A DNA stretch of 64,000 nucleotides. Origin: Pelagovum sp. HNIBRBA483. GTDB lineage: Bacteria > Pseudomonadota > Alphaproteobacteria > Rhodobacterales > Rhodobacteraceae. This document shows positions 57,433 to 64,000 of the stretch, piece by piece. Position 1 is the first letter of the stretch; each line of letters starts with the position of its first letter. The position numbers were made by a program, and so were the translations under genes. Below the pieces are notes generated by a model that saw nothing but the letters and a program-made list of their open reading frames with translations, searched no databases and was not told where the DNA came from. Where the stretch lies: NCBI RefSeq assembly GCF_040931995.1, contig NZ_CP162412.1, forward strand, positions 2,046,001 through 2,110,000. Direction: 5' to 3'.

Positions 57433-58035
57433 ATGCCGATAGAATTGCTGACCGCACTGATGGGCTTTGCTTTTGTCAGTTCCATCACGCCCGGGCCAAA
57501 CAACATGATGCTGATGGCATCGGGGGCGAATTTTGGCGTGCGCCGGACCGTGCCGCATATGATGGGCGTGGGGCTTGGGCATTCGTTCATGATCGTGGTG
57601 CTGGGTGCGGGGCTGGTGCAGGTCTTCGAGACATACCCGCTGACGCTGACCGTGATGAAATGGGTATCGGTCGGGTATCTGCTGTACCTGTCATGGAAAA
57701 TCGCCAATGCCGCGCCAAAAGCACCGGATGCGCCTGAAACCGGCGGGCAGCCGTTCACCTTCCTACAAGCTGCGGCGTTTCAGTGGGTGAATCCGAAGGG
57801 GTGGTTCATGGCATTGACGGCGATCAGTGCTTACACCGGCAACCAGACGATGCGGGAAGTGGTGATTGTGGCGGTGGTTTTTGTCTGCACCAACATCCCT
57901 TCGATCAGCTTCTGGACCGTGCTCGGGCAGCAGATGCGGAAGTTCCTGACATCGCCGGTACGGCTGAGGACATTTAACATCGTGATGGCGCTATTGTTGG
58001 TGGCGACACTGATCCCGATTTTGCGCGGACATTAG
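57433..58035 (+). CDS. LysE/RhtB family amino-acid exporter
   Basis: 200 residues with about six membrane helices. SSITPGPNNMMLMASGANFG is the family's N-terminal signature and FQWVNPKGWFMALTAISAY the central one. Members export basic amino acids, homoserine or threonine. AGGGAG precedes the ATG at 57433. It starts 63 bases after the array terminator, so it probably has its own promoter. Confidence 0.92.
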   Translation: MPIELLTALMGFAFVSSITPGPNNMMLMASGANFGVRRTVPHMMGVGLGHSFMIVVLGAGLVQVFETYPLTLTVMKWVSVGYLLYLSWKIANAAPKAPDAPETGGQPFTFLQAAAFQWVNPKGWFMALTAISAYTGNQTMREVVIVAVVFVCTNIPSISFWTVLGQQMRKFLTSPVRLRTFNIVMALLLVATLIPILRGH

Positions 58036-58089
58036 CGCAAGCGCGATTGAGCGTTGCCGTGCGCGGCAGATTGGGCCAAAACCATCGCC

Positions 58090-59472
58090 ATGGCAAAAGA
58101 CCTGAATTACTCCTGTACGGCCTGCGGCGCGACCTATTCGAAATGGTCGGGCAAGTGCGATGGCTGTGGGGCGTGGAACTCCATCATCGAAGATCAGCCG
58201 CTTGCCGCCGGGCCAGCCGCGAAATCGCTTGGCGCGAAGCGCGGGCGCAGTGTGGCGCTGACCGATCTGGCGACCGAAGAACCGGAACCGCCCCGCACGC
58301 TGGCGGGGGTCGAGGAGCTGGACCGCGTGCTGGGCGGCGGATTGGTGAAGGCATCGGCGTTGTTGCTGGGCGGCGATCCCGGAATCGGGAAATCGACGCT
58401 GCTGCTGCAAGCGGCGGCGCGGTTTGCGCGCAACGGGCTGAAGGTGATCTATTTCTCGGGCGAGGAATCGGTGAGCCAAGTGCAGATGCGGGCGCGGCGG
58501 CTGGGACTGACGAAAAGCCCCGTGCAATTGGCCTCGGCCACCAATCTGCGGGACATCCTCACCACGCTCGACAGCGAAAAACCTGACCTCGCGATCATCG
58601 ACTCGATCCAAACGATGTGGGCCGACAATGTGGAAAGCGCGCCCGGCTCGGTGAGCCAAGTGCGGGCCTGCGCCCATGAGCTGACCAGTTTTGCCAAGCG
58701 GCAGGGTATTGCGATTGTCATGGTCGGGCATGTGACCAAGGAAGGCGCGATTGCGGGGCCGCGGGTGGTGGAGCATATGGTTGATACCGTGCTCTATTTC
58801 GAAGGCGAACGGGGCCATCAATTCCGCCTCTTGCGCGCGGTGAAGAACCGCTTTGGCCCCGCTGACGAGATCGGCGTGTTCGAGATGACCGGAAAAGGCT
58901 TGGTCGAGGTCAAGAATCCCTCTGCGCTGTTCCTGTCCGAGCGCGGCAAGCCCGCGCCGGGATCGGTGGTGTTTGCAGGGATCGAAGGCAGCCGCCCGAT
59001 GTTGTGCGAATTTCAGGCGCTGGTCGCCCCCTCGCCCACCGCGCAACCGCGCCGCTCAGTCGTCGGCTGGGATGGCGGGCGCTTGGCGATGATCCTCGCC
59101 GTGCTGGATGCACGCTGCGGGGTCAGCTTTGCGGGGCTGGATGTTTACCTCAATGTGGCGGGCGGGCTGCGCATCTCCGATCCGGCAGCAGATTTGGCCG
59201 TCGCGGCGGCGCTGGTTTCGGCCAGAGAGGATGCCACGGTGCCGCCAGATTCGGTCATTATGGGTGAAATATCGCTCTCGGGAGGGCTTAGACCAGGCTC
59301 ACAGACGGAAAACCGGTTGAAAGAAGCCCAAAAACTTGGTTTTTCCTCTGCAATCCTTCCGCAACTTCGCAAAGAGGTTACGGGAGCCGGGCTTTCTCTC
59401 CGCCAGATGGAGGACCTTCCGGGCTTTGTGGAAGAGGTTTTCGGCCCCGGACCGAGGGCGGCGCAAGAATAG
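58090..59472 (+). CDS. radA: DNA repair protein RadA
   Basis: 460 residues. The N-terminal zinc finger CTACGATYSKWSGKCDGCG, Walker A GDPGIGKSTLLLQA, the RadA motif VKNRFGPADE, and the C-terminal Lon-protease-like domain (GLDVYLNVAGGLRISDPAAD) are in the usual order. RadA drives branch migration of recombination intermediates. The ATG at 58090 was chosen since the zinc finger begins eight residues later. Confidence 0.97.
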   Translation: MAKDLNYSCTACGATYSKWSGKCDGCGAWNSIIEDQPLAAGPAAKSLGAKRGRSVALTDLATEEPEPPRTLAGVEELDRVLGGGLVKASALLLGGDPGIGKSTLLLQAAARFARNGLKVIYFSGEESVSQVQMRARRLGLTKSPVQLASATNLRDILTTLDSEKPDLAIIDSIQTMWADNVESAPGSVSQVRACAHELTSFAKRQGIAIVMVGHVTKEGAIAGPRVVEHMVDTVLYFEGERGHQFRLLRAVKNRFGPADEIGVFEMTGKGLVEVKNPSALFLSERGKPAPGSVVFAGIEGSRPMLCEFQALVAPSPTAQPRRSVVGWDGGRLAMILAVLDARCGVSFAGLDVYLNVAGGLRISDPAADLAVAAALVSAREDATVPPDSVIMGEISLSGGLRPGSQTENRLKEAQKLGFSSAILPQLRKEVTGAGLSLRQMEDLPGFVEEVFGPGPRAAQE

Positions 59473-59486
59473 GACAAGGGACAGGC

Positions 59487-60044
59487 ATGGAAGGTTTCAC
59501 CATAATTGACGGGGTTGTTGCGATCATTGTGATCGTTTCGGCGCTGCTGGCCTATTCCCGCGGGTTCATGCGCGAATTGCTGGCGATTGCAGGTTGGGGC
59601 GGTGCGGCCATTGTGGCGTTTCTTTACGCCGATCTTGCGCAACCGCTGGTCAAGCAGGTGCCGGTATTGGGTTCCTTCATCGGTGACAGTTGTGAATTGT
59701 CGATCATCGCCGCATTCGCGGGCGTGTTTGCCATCGCTTTGGTGATCTTCTCTATCTTCACGCCGCTTTTCTCGTCGCTCGTGCAGCGCTCAGCGCTCAG
59801 CGGGCTGGATCAAGGCGCGGGCTTCTTGTTCGGGGTGGTACGGGCGCTGATCCTCGTCGCGGTTGGCTTTTTCGTCTATGAGACGATTTTGGAGACGCAG
59901 GACTTTGCCATGATCGACGACAGCCGCGCGGCTGTGATCTTTGGCCAATTCACCGACCGCATCGCCGAACAAAATCCAGAAGCGGCTTTGGGCTGGATCA
60001 CCACCCAATACGAGCAACTGGTCGGTGTTTGCAGCGCGTTCTAG
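59487..60044 (+). CDS. cvpA: CvpA family membrane protein
   Basis: 185 residues with four membrane helices. The start IIDGVVAIIVIVSALLAYSR followed by GFMRELLAIAGWGGA and the later LDQGAGFLFGVVRALILVAV are the CvpA pattern. It is needed for colicin V production in E. coli and for envelope integrity elsewhere. Fourteen bases after radA and ahead of purF, the common cvpA-purF pairing. Confidence 0.92.
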   Translation: MEGFTIIDGVVAIIVIVSALLAYSRGFMRELLAIAGWGGAAIVAFLYADLAQPLVKQVPVLGSFIGDSCELSIIAAFAGVFAIALVIFSIFTPLFSSLVQRSALSGLDQGAGFLFGVVRALILVAVGFFVYETILETQDFAMIDDSRAAVIFGQFTDRIAEQNPEAALGWITTQYEQLVGVCSAF

Positions 60045-60132
60045 ACCCAACACGAGACTAAGCCGCCACGCCTGTGCATCCGCGCGATTTGCCGCGCATT
60101 GGACACGCAGAAAATATGATAGTTTCGTGACA

Positions 60133-60164
60133 GTCGCGGCTTGAACGACTATACGGGCCGCGAC
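60133..60164 (+). other. Stem-loop in the purF leader
   Basis: GTCGCGGC (60133-60140) and GCCGCGAC (60157-60164) are perfect complements with a 16-base loop. A -10-like TATGAT at 60115-60120 lies just upstream. The stem ends 30 bases before the chosen purF start and could affect its translation. Confidence 0.5.
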
Positions 60165-60194
60165 CGCTATCAATTGGATTCGGAGCCAGACCTC

Positions 60195-61664
60195 GTGTCC
60201 CATCAAATGCCGCCCGCCCATCCCTTCGACGATGATAAACTCAGAGAGGAATGCGGCGTTTTCGGCGCAATCGGTGTCTCTGACGCAGCCAACTTCATCG
60301 CCCTTGGCCTGCATGCCTTGCAGCACCGTGGGCAAGAAGCTGGCGGGATCGTTACCTATGATCCGGAGAGCGGATTTAACTCCGCGCGGCGCATGGGCTA
60401 TGTGCGCGACAACTTCACCAGTCATGAGGTGATGCAGACCCTGCCGGGGAGCCTTGGTATCGGGCATGTGCGCTACTCCACCGCCGGATCAAAGGGGCAG
60501 ACAGCGATCCGCGATGTGCAGCCGTTTTTCGGCGAGTTTGCGATGGGTGGCGCGGCGATCGCGCATAATGGCAACATCACCAATGCGGACGCACTGCGCC
60601 GTGAGCTGATCGAGCGCGGCTCGATCTTCCAGTCCTCGTCAGATAGCGAATGCATCATTCACCTGATGGCGCGGTCGATGGGGCGGAATATCCCCGACCG
60701 GATGGAAGAAGCGCTGCGCAAGGTCGAAGGCGCGTTCTCCGTCGTAGCGATGACCCGCACCAAGCTGATCGGCGTGCGCGACCCGCTGGGCGTGCGGCCG
60801 CTGGTGCTGGGCAAAGTGGGTGACGGATGGGCGCTGGCATCGGAAACCTGTGCGCTCGACATCATCGGTGCCGAATTCGTGCGCGAGATCGAACCGGGCG
60901 AGATGGTGGTGATCAACGCCGAAAAAGGTGTGCAGAGCCATTTCCCCTTCCGCCCGCAGAAATCGCGTTTCTGCATCTTTGAGCATGTCTATTTCTCCCG
61001 CCCCGACTCGATCCTCGGCGGGCGTTCGGTTTATGAAACGCGCGAAAACATCGGGCGCGAGTTGGCGAAAGAAGCGCCGGTTGACGCGGATGTGGTCTGC
61101 CCCGTGCCGGACAGCGGCACACCTGCCGCGATTGGCTATAGCCTGCAATCGGGCATCCCCTACGCGATGGGGATTATCCGCAACCAATACATGGGCCGAA
61201 CCTTCATCGAACCGACCGAGCAGATCCGCAATATGGGTGTGCGCCTGAAGCTGAACGTCAACCGTGCGCTGATCCGTGGCAAGCGGGTGATCCTCGTGGA
61301 TGACTCGGTGGTGCGCGGCACGACCAGCCGCAAGATCAAGGAAATGATCCTTGATGCCGGTGCGGCGGAGGTGCATTTCCGCATTGCGTCACCGCCGACG
61401 GCTTGGCCGTGCTTCTATGGCGTGGACACGCCGCAGCGCGAGAAGCTCCTTGCCGCGACGATGAGCGAAGAGGAAATGACCAAGCATCTGGGTGTGAACA
61501 GTTTGAAGTTCATCTCGCTCGACGGGTTGTACCGTGCGGTGGGCGAGGCTGGTGGCCGCGACCCGAAAGCGCCGCGCTACTGTGATGCTTGTTTCTCGGG
61601 TGAATATCCGGTTGCGCCGAGCGATATGATTGAGAAGGGATTCGAGCTGAAAGCCGTGGGATAA
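60195..61664 (+). CDS. purF: Amidophosphoribosyltransferase
   Basis: 489 residues from a GTG start. The glutaminase domain opens with EECGVFGAIGVSDAANFIA, whose Cys becomes the N-terminal nucleophile after a short propeptide is removed; HALQHRGQEAGGIV follows. The PRPP site is VILVDDSVVRGTTSRK. It makes phosphoribosylamine, the first step of purine synthesis. GTG at 60195 has GGAG eight bases upstream; ATG at 60207 and TTG at 60141 are alternatives. Confidence 0.95.
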   Translation: MSHQMPPAHPFDDDKLREECGVFGAIGVSDAANFIALGLHALQHRGQEAGGIVTYDPESGFNSARRMGYVRDNFTSHEVMQTLPGSLGIGHVRYSTAGSKGQTAIRDVQPFFGEFAMGGAAIAHNGNITNADALRRELIERGSIFQSSSDSECIIHLMARSMGRNIPDRMEEALRKVEGAFSVVAMTRTKLIGVRDPLGVRPLVLGKVGDGWALASETCALDIIGAEFVREIEPGEMVVINAEKGVQSHFPFRPQKSRFCIFEHVYFSRPDSILGGRSVYETRENIGRELAKEAPVDADVVCPVPDSGTPAAIGYSLQSGIPYAMGIIRNQYMGRTFIEPTEQIRNMGVRLKLNVNRALIRGKRVILVDDSVVRGTTSRKIKEMILDAGAAEVHFRIASPPTAWPCFYGVDTPQREKLLAATMSEEEMTKHLGVNSLKFISLDGLYRAVGEAGGRDPKAPRYCDACFSGEYPVAPSDMIEKGFELKAVG

Positions 61665-61712
61665 AGCGCCACTACGCTTGACCTTTGACGGCTGAGGCTC
61701 CAAACCGCCGCT

Positions 61713-62354
61713 ATGATACAGATTGCCCTGATTACTGGCGCCAGCCGCGGGCTGGGTGCCGCTCTTGCAGAGGCGCTTGCGCCGACCCATCACATTATCG
61801 CTGTTGCCAAGACGGTCGGCGCGCTCGAAGAGCTGGACGACCGGATCAAGGCCGCTGGCGGGCAAGCGACGCTCGCACCGATGGACATCACGGTAGAAGC
61901 GGCGATGCAGCAGCTCTGCCGTTCGATCTTTGATCGTTGGGGAAAGCTGGACCTGTGGGTGCATACCGCGGTGCATGCAGGGCCGTTGGCCCCTGCAGGG
62001 CATCTGGCAGATAAGGACTTCGACAAGTCGATGGATACCAACGTCAAGGCGACGGCGCGGCTGATCGCCTATGCCGCGCCGCTGATTGGCGAGAGCGGGC
62101 GGGCGATCTTCTTTGACGATCCACGCGGCGGGCAGGCGTTTTTCGGCCATTACGGAAGCTCGAAAGCGGCGCAGGTTGCGCTGGCGCGCAGCTGGCAGGC
62201 GGAAAGCGCCAAGACGGGGCCGCATGTGCGGATCTTGACACCGGAACCGATGCCGACGGCGGTGCGGGCGCGGTTCTTCCCCGGTGAAGCGCGTGATGAT
62301 CTGGCCGATCCGCGCGATGAAGCGGCGCGGCTCTTGCCGCAAATCCTCGCCTAA
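61713..62354 (+). CDS. Short-chain dehydrogenase/reductase
   Basis: 213 residues. ITGASRGLGAALAEAL binds NAD(P) and HYGSSKAAQ carries the catalytic Tyr and Lys. The usual NNAG is replaced by HTAVHAG, and the chain is short for the family. The substrate is unknown. It lies after purF, a neighbour pair seen in other Rhodobacteraceae; its stop overlaps that of the LysR gene by four bases. Confidence 0.87.
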   Translation: MIQIALITGASRGLGAALAEALAPTHHIIAVAKTVGALEELDDRIKAAGGQATLAPMDITVEAAMQQLCRSIFDRWGKLDLWVHTAVHAGPLAPAGHLADKDFDKSMDTNVKATARLIAYAAPLIGESGRAIFFDDPRGGQAFFGHYGSSKAAQVALARSWQAESAKTGPHVRILTPEPMPTAVRARFFPGEARDDLADPRDEAARLLPQILA

Positions 62355-63280
62355 CTGCTTTCGATCTCGCGCATCTCTGACTGCGCCTGTGCGATGATCC
62401 AATCGCGCACGGCTTCCGCCTGTGGAATGAGCGGCCGCGTCTTGGACCAGACGAGGTAGAAACCTGCGCCAGTGCGCCACGCCCATTCGGGCCGCGCGGC
62501 GAGGAGGCCCTGCCGGATCAAGCCGCGGGTGACGTGCTGCCAACCGAAGGCGAAACCCTCCCCCGCGATGGCGGCTTGCAGGACCAGCGCGTAATCATTG
62601 AGCCGCAAACCCGCGACCGGCTCGCGGTTGTGCACATCGTGATGGGCGAACCATTGCCGCCATGTGGGGCGCGCGCGGATCGGTTCTTCGAGGTGGATCA
62701 AGCGCTCGTGGAGCAAGTTCGGCACGGAACGGAGGTTGCGGGCGGAGGCCATGACGAGGGGGCTGGCGATCGGGAAGATCACCTCATCCGCGATTTTGGC
62801 GGCGTGCACGTCGGGCCAATCCCCCTGCCCCCGCCGGACGGCGAGGCTGATGTTCTCGGCGTCGATGTCCGGCTCGTGGTCGCTGGACTGGAGGCGGAGG
62901 TCGATCTGGGGGTGATCGCGGTGCAGTTCCTGCAAGCGAGGCATCATCCAGTAATATGCAAAAGCGGATGACGCATTGAGCGTGACGTGATCGCTGCGCC
63001 CGTATTGCCGGACCTGCCGCACCGAACGGAGCACATCCTCGAACGCGCGGGTGACATCGGCGTGGAGGCGGCGGCCTGCATCGGTCAGCGTGACCTTGCG
63101 ATGCGTTCGGTTGAACAGAAGAACGCCCATTGCCTCCTCCAACTGGCGGATCGCGGCGCTGACGGCGGGTTGCTGTACATTCAACTCTTGCGCTGCAGCG
63201 GTGAAGGAACCGAGCCTTCCTGCGGCTTCAAAGACGCTCAAGTGGCGCGGCGAGGGGAGGATTTTCCAAAGCTCTTGCAT
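62351..63280 (-). CDS. LysR-family transcriptional regulator
   Basis: 309 residues. The winged HTH is FEAAGRLGSFTAAAQELNVQ followed by QPAVSAAIRQLE; the rest is the substrate-binding fold with GEGFAFGWQHVTRGLI. Size and pattern resemble GcvA-like members. It is divergent from the MttB-family gene, with 92 bases between, so it likely controls that gene. Ligand unknown. Confidence 0.92.
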   Translation of the reverse strand: MQELWKILPSPRHLSVFEAAGRLGSFTAAAQELNVQQPAVSAAIRQLEEAMGVLLFNRTHRKVTLTDAGRRLHADVTRAFEDVLRSVRQVRQYGRSDHVTLNASSAFAYYWMMPRLQELHRDHPQIDLRLQSSDHEPDIDAENISLAVRRGQGDWPDVHAAKIADEVIFPIASPLVMASARNLRSVPNLLHERLIHLEEPIRARPTWRQWFAHHDVHNREPVAGLRLNDYALVLQAAIAGEGFAFGWQHVTRGLIRQGLLAARPEWAWRTGAGFYLVWSKTRPLIPQAEAVRDWIIAQAQSEMREIESS

Positions 63281-63372
63281 AACTGAGGATTATCCAAAGC
63301 ATCGGAATTTTCAAGCGTCACAAGCATCTGTCGCCGCATTACCATCACGCGAGAGCTTTCAGGATGATCCCC

Positions 63373-64000
63373 ATGGCCAGACGCGCCCGCCCGAACCGAT
63401 CACATTCCACCGCGCTCGGTGCGGCGCCACCGTCACCCCATATCCGCCGTACCTTGCCCTTCTTTGATGTGCTTGACGACGAGCAGATCGAGAAGCTGGA
63501 ACGGCAGGTGGACTGGCTTTTAGAAAATGTGGGCATCGCCTTCCGTGACGACCCTGAAGCACTGGAGGTCTGGCAGCAGGCCGGAATTACGCCGGATGGC
63601 GACCGAATCCGCGCTGATGCGAAATGGATCCGTGCGCTCTGCGCCAAAGCGCCGCGCCATTTCATCCAACACGCCCGCAACCCCGACCGCAGCGTGGTGA
63701 TCGGGGATGGAAATCAGGTTTTCGCGCCGATCTATGGTGCGCCGTTTGTGCGCGATCTGGAAAATGGCCGCCGCTACGGAACGATGGCCGACCTCGAAAA
63801 CCTGATCAAGCTTTCCTACCTGCACCCGAACCTGCACCACACGGGGCTAGTGATCGTCGAGCCATGTGATGTGGCGGTGAGCCATCGGCATCTGGACATG
63901 CTGTTCCTGCACATGACGTGCTCGGACAAGCCGCATCTGGGCGCTATCACGGAAATGAGCCGCGCGGAGGACAGCGTGGCGATGGCGGAAATCCTGCACG
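63373..64000 (+). CDS. Trimethylamine methyltransferase (MttB) family protein, 5' part
   Basis: The frame is open to the window's last base; 209 residues are seen. IRRTLPFFDVLDDEQIEKLE, VGIAFRDDPEALEVWQQAGI, GAPFVRDLENGRRYGTMADL and IKLSYLHPNLHHTG are the N-terminal half of MttB-family corrinoid methyltransferases. In bacteria that lack pyrrolysine these act on quaternary amines such as glycine betaine rather than trimethylamine. The active-site region lies beyond the end. The divergent LysR gene is the likely regulator. Confidence 0.88.
   Translation, partial: MARRARPNRSHSTALGAAPPSPHIRRTLPFFDVLDDEQIEKLERQVDWLLENVGIAFRDDPEALEVWQQAGITPDGDRIRADAKWIRALCAKAPRHFIQHARNPDRSVVIGDGNQVFAPIYGAPFVRDLENGRRYGTMADLENLIKLSYLHPNLHHTGLVIVEPCDVAVSHRHLDMLFLHMTCSDKPHLGAITEMSRAEDSVAMAEILH

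Noticed and set aside
57021-57758. Minus-strand open frames across the hairpin array and LysE
   Set aside because: They are Arg/Gly-rich shadows created by GGGAGGAGG on the other strand and lack motifs.

Overview
The window looks like about 64 kb of an alphaproteobacterial chromosome of the Rhodobacteraceae (Roseobacter/Rhodobacter) type. The reasons are the aerobic cobaltochelatase genes cobS/cobT behind a J-domain gene, a Rhodobacter-style polyol operon (smoKGFE-smoS-mtlK), DUF2484 between murC and murB, a 2,6-diaminopimelate-type murein (dcw) cluster, and a DUF1127 gene followed by CCUCCUCCC-loop hairpins of the CcsR/'cuckoo' sRNA family. The genus cannot be decided from the sequence. I see no tRNA, rRNA, CRISPR array, insertion sequence or prophage gene.

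Layout. 1-9.5 kb is metabolic and mixed: the 3' part of a molybdenum hydroxylase large subunit, a small cytochrome c, a class-I amidotransferase hydrolase, a GlcG-like protein next to malate synthase G, a tiny DUF2256 zinc protein, a lytic transglycosylase lipoprotein, gatB, a GFA-family protein and a TauE/SafE permease. 9.5-17 kb is one polyol uptake and oxidation operon read leftwards under a divergent-free LacI-type gene. 17.3-28.1 kb holds a cytochrome c, DUF4177, BolA, a J-domain protein, an unusual sigma/anti-sigma-like fusion with a membrane partner, cobS-orf-cobT, an M24 aminopeptidase, DUF427 and a ClC transporter. 28.3-54.3 kb is the dcw cluster read right to left: mraZ-rsmH-ftsL-ftsI-murE-murF-mraY-ACT-murD, then a PAS/chemotaxis-receptor-like gene and an opposite-strand flavoprotein, then ftsW-murG-murC-DUF2484-murB-ddl-ftsQ-ftsA-ftsZ-lpxC-bamD-recN. 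54.9-64 kb holds a GNAT gene, the Fe-S carrier mrp, DUF1127 plus the hairpin array, a LysE exporter, radA, cvpA, purF, an SDR, a LysR regulator and the 5' part of an MttB-family methyltransferase.

How the genes work together. The dcw block makes UDP-muramyl pentapeptide (murB, C, D, E, F, ddl), lipid I/II (mraY, murG) and the divisome (ftsZ, A, Q, W, I, L). bamD and lpxC add outer-membrane assembly and lipid A synthesis. Many of these genes overlap by 1-13 bases, so translation is probably coupled. The polyol operon supplies uptake (smoE, F, G, K) and two oxidations (smoS, mtlK).

The two most notable non-coding signals are: (1) a perfect 60-base inverted repeat pair at 17126-17185 and 43133-43192 that brackets about 26 kb of lower-GC DNA and contains three tandem 11-base units; and (2) nine consecutive hairpins at 56963-57370 with CCTCCTCCC-type loops, the last doubling as a terminator. 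The strand bias of G versus C also changes sign between the left and right parts of the window.
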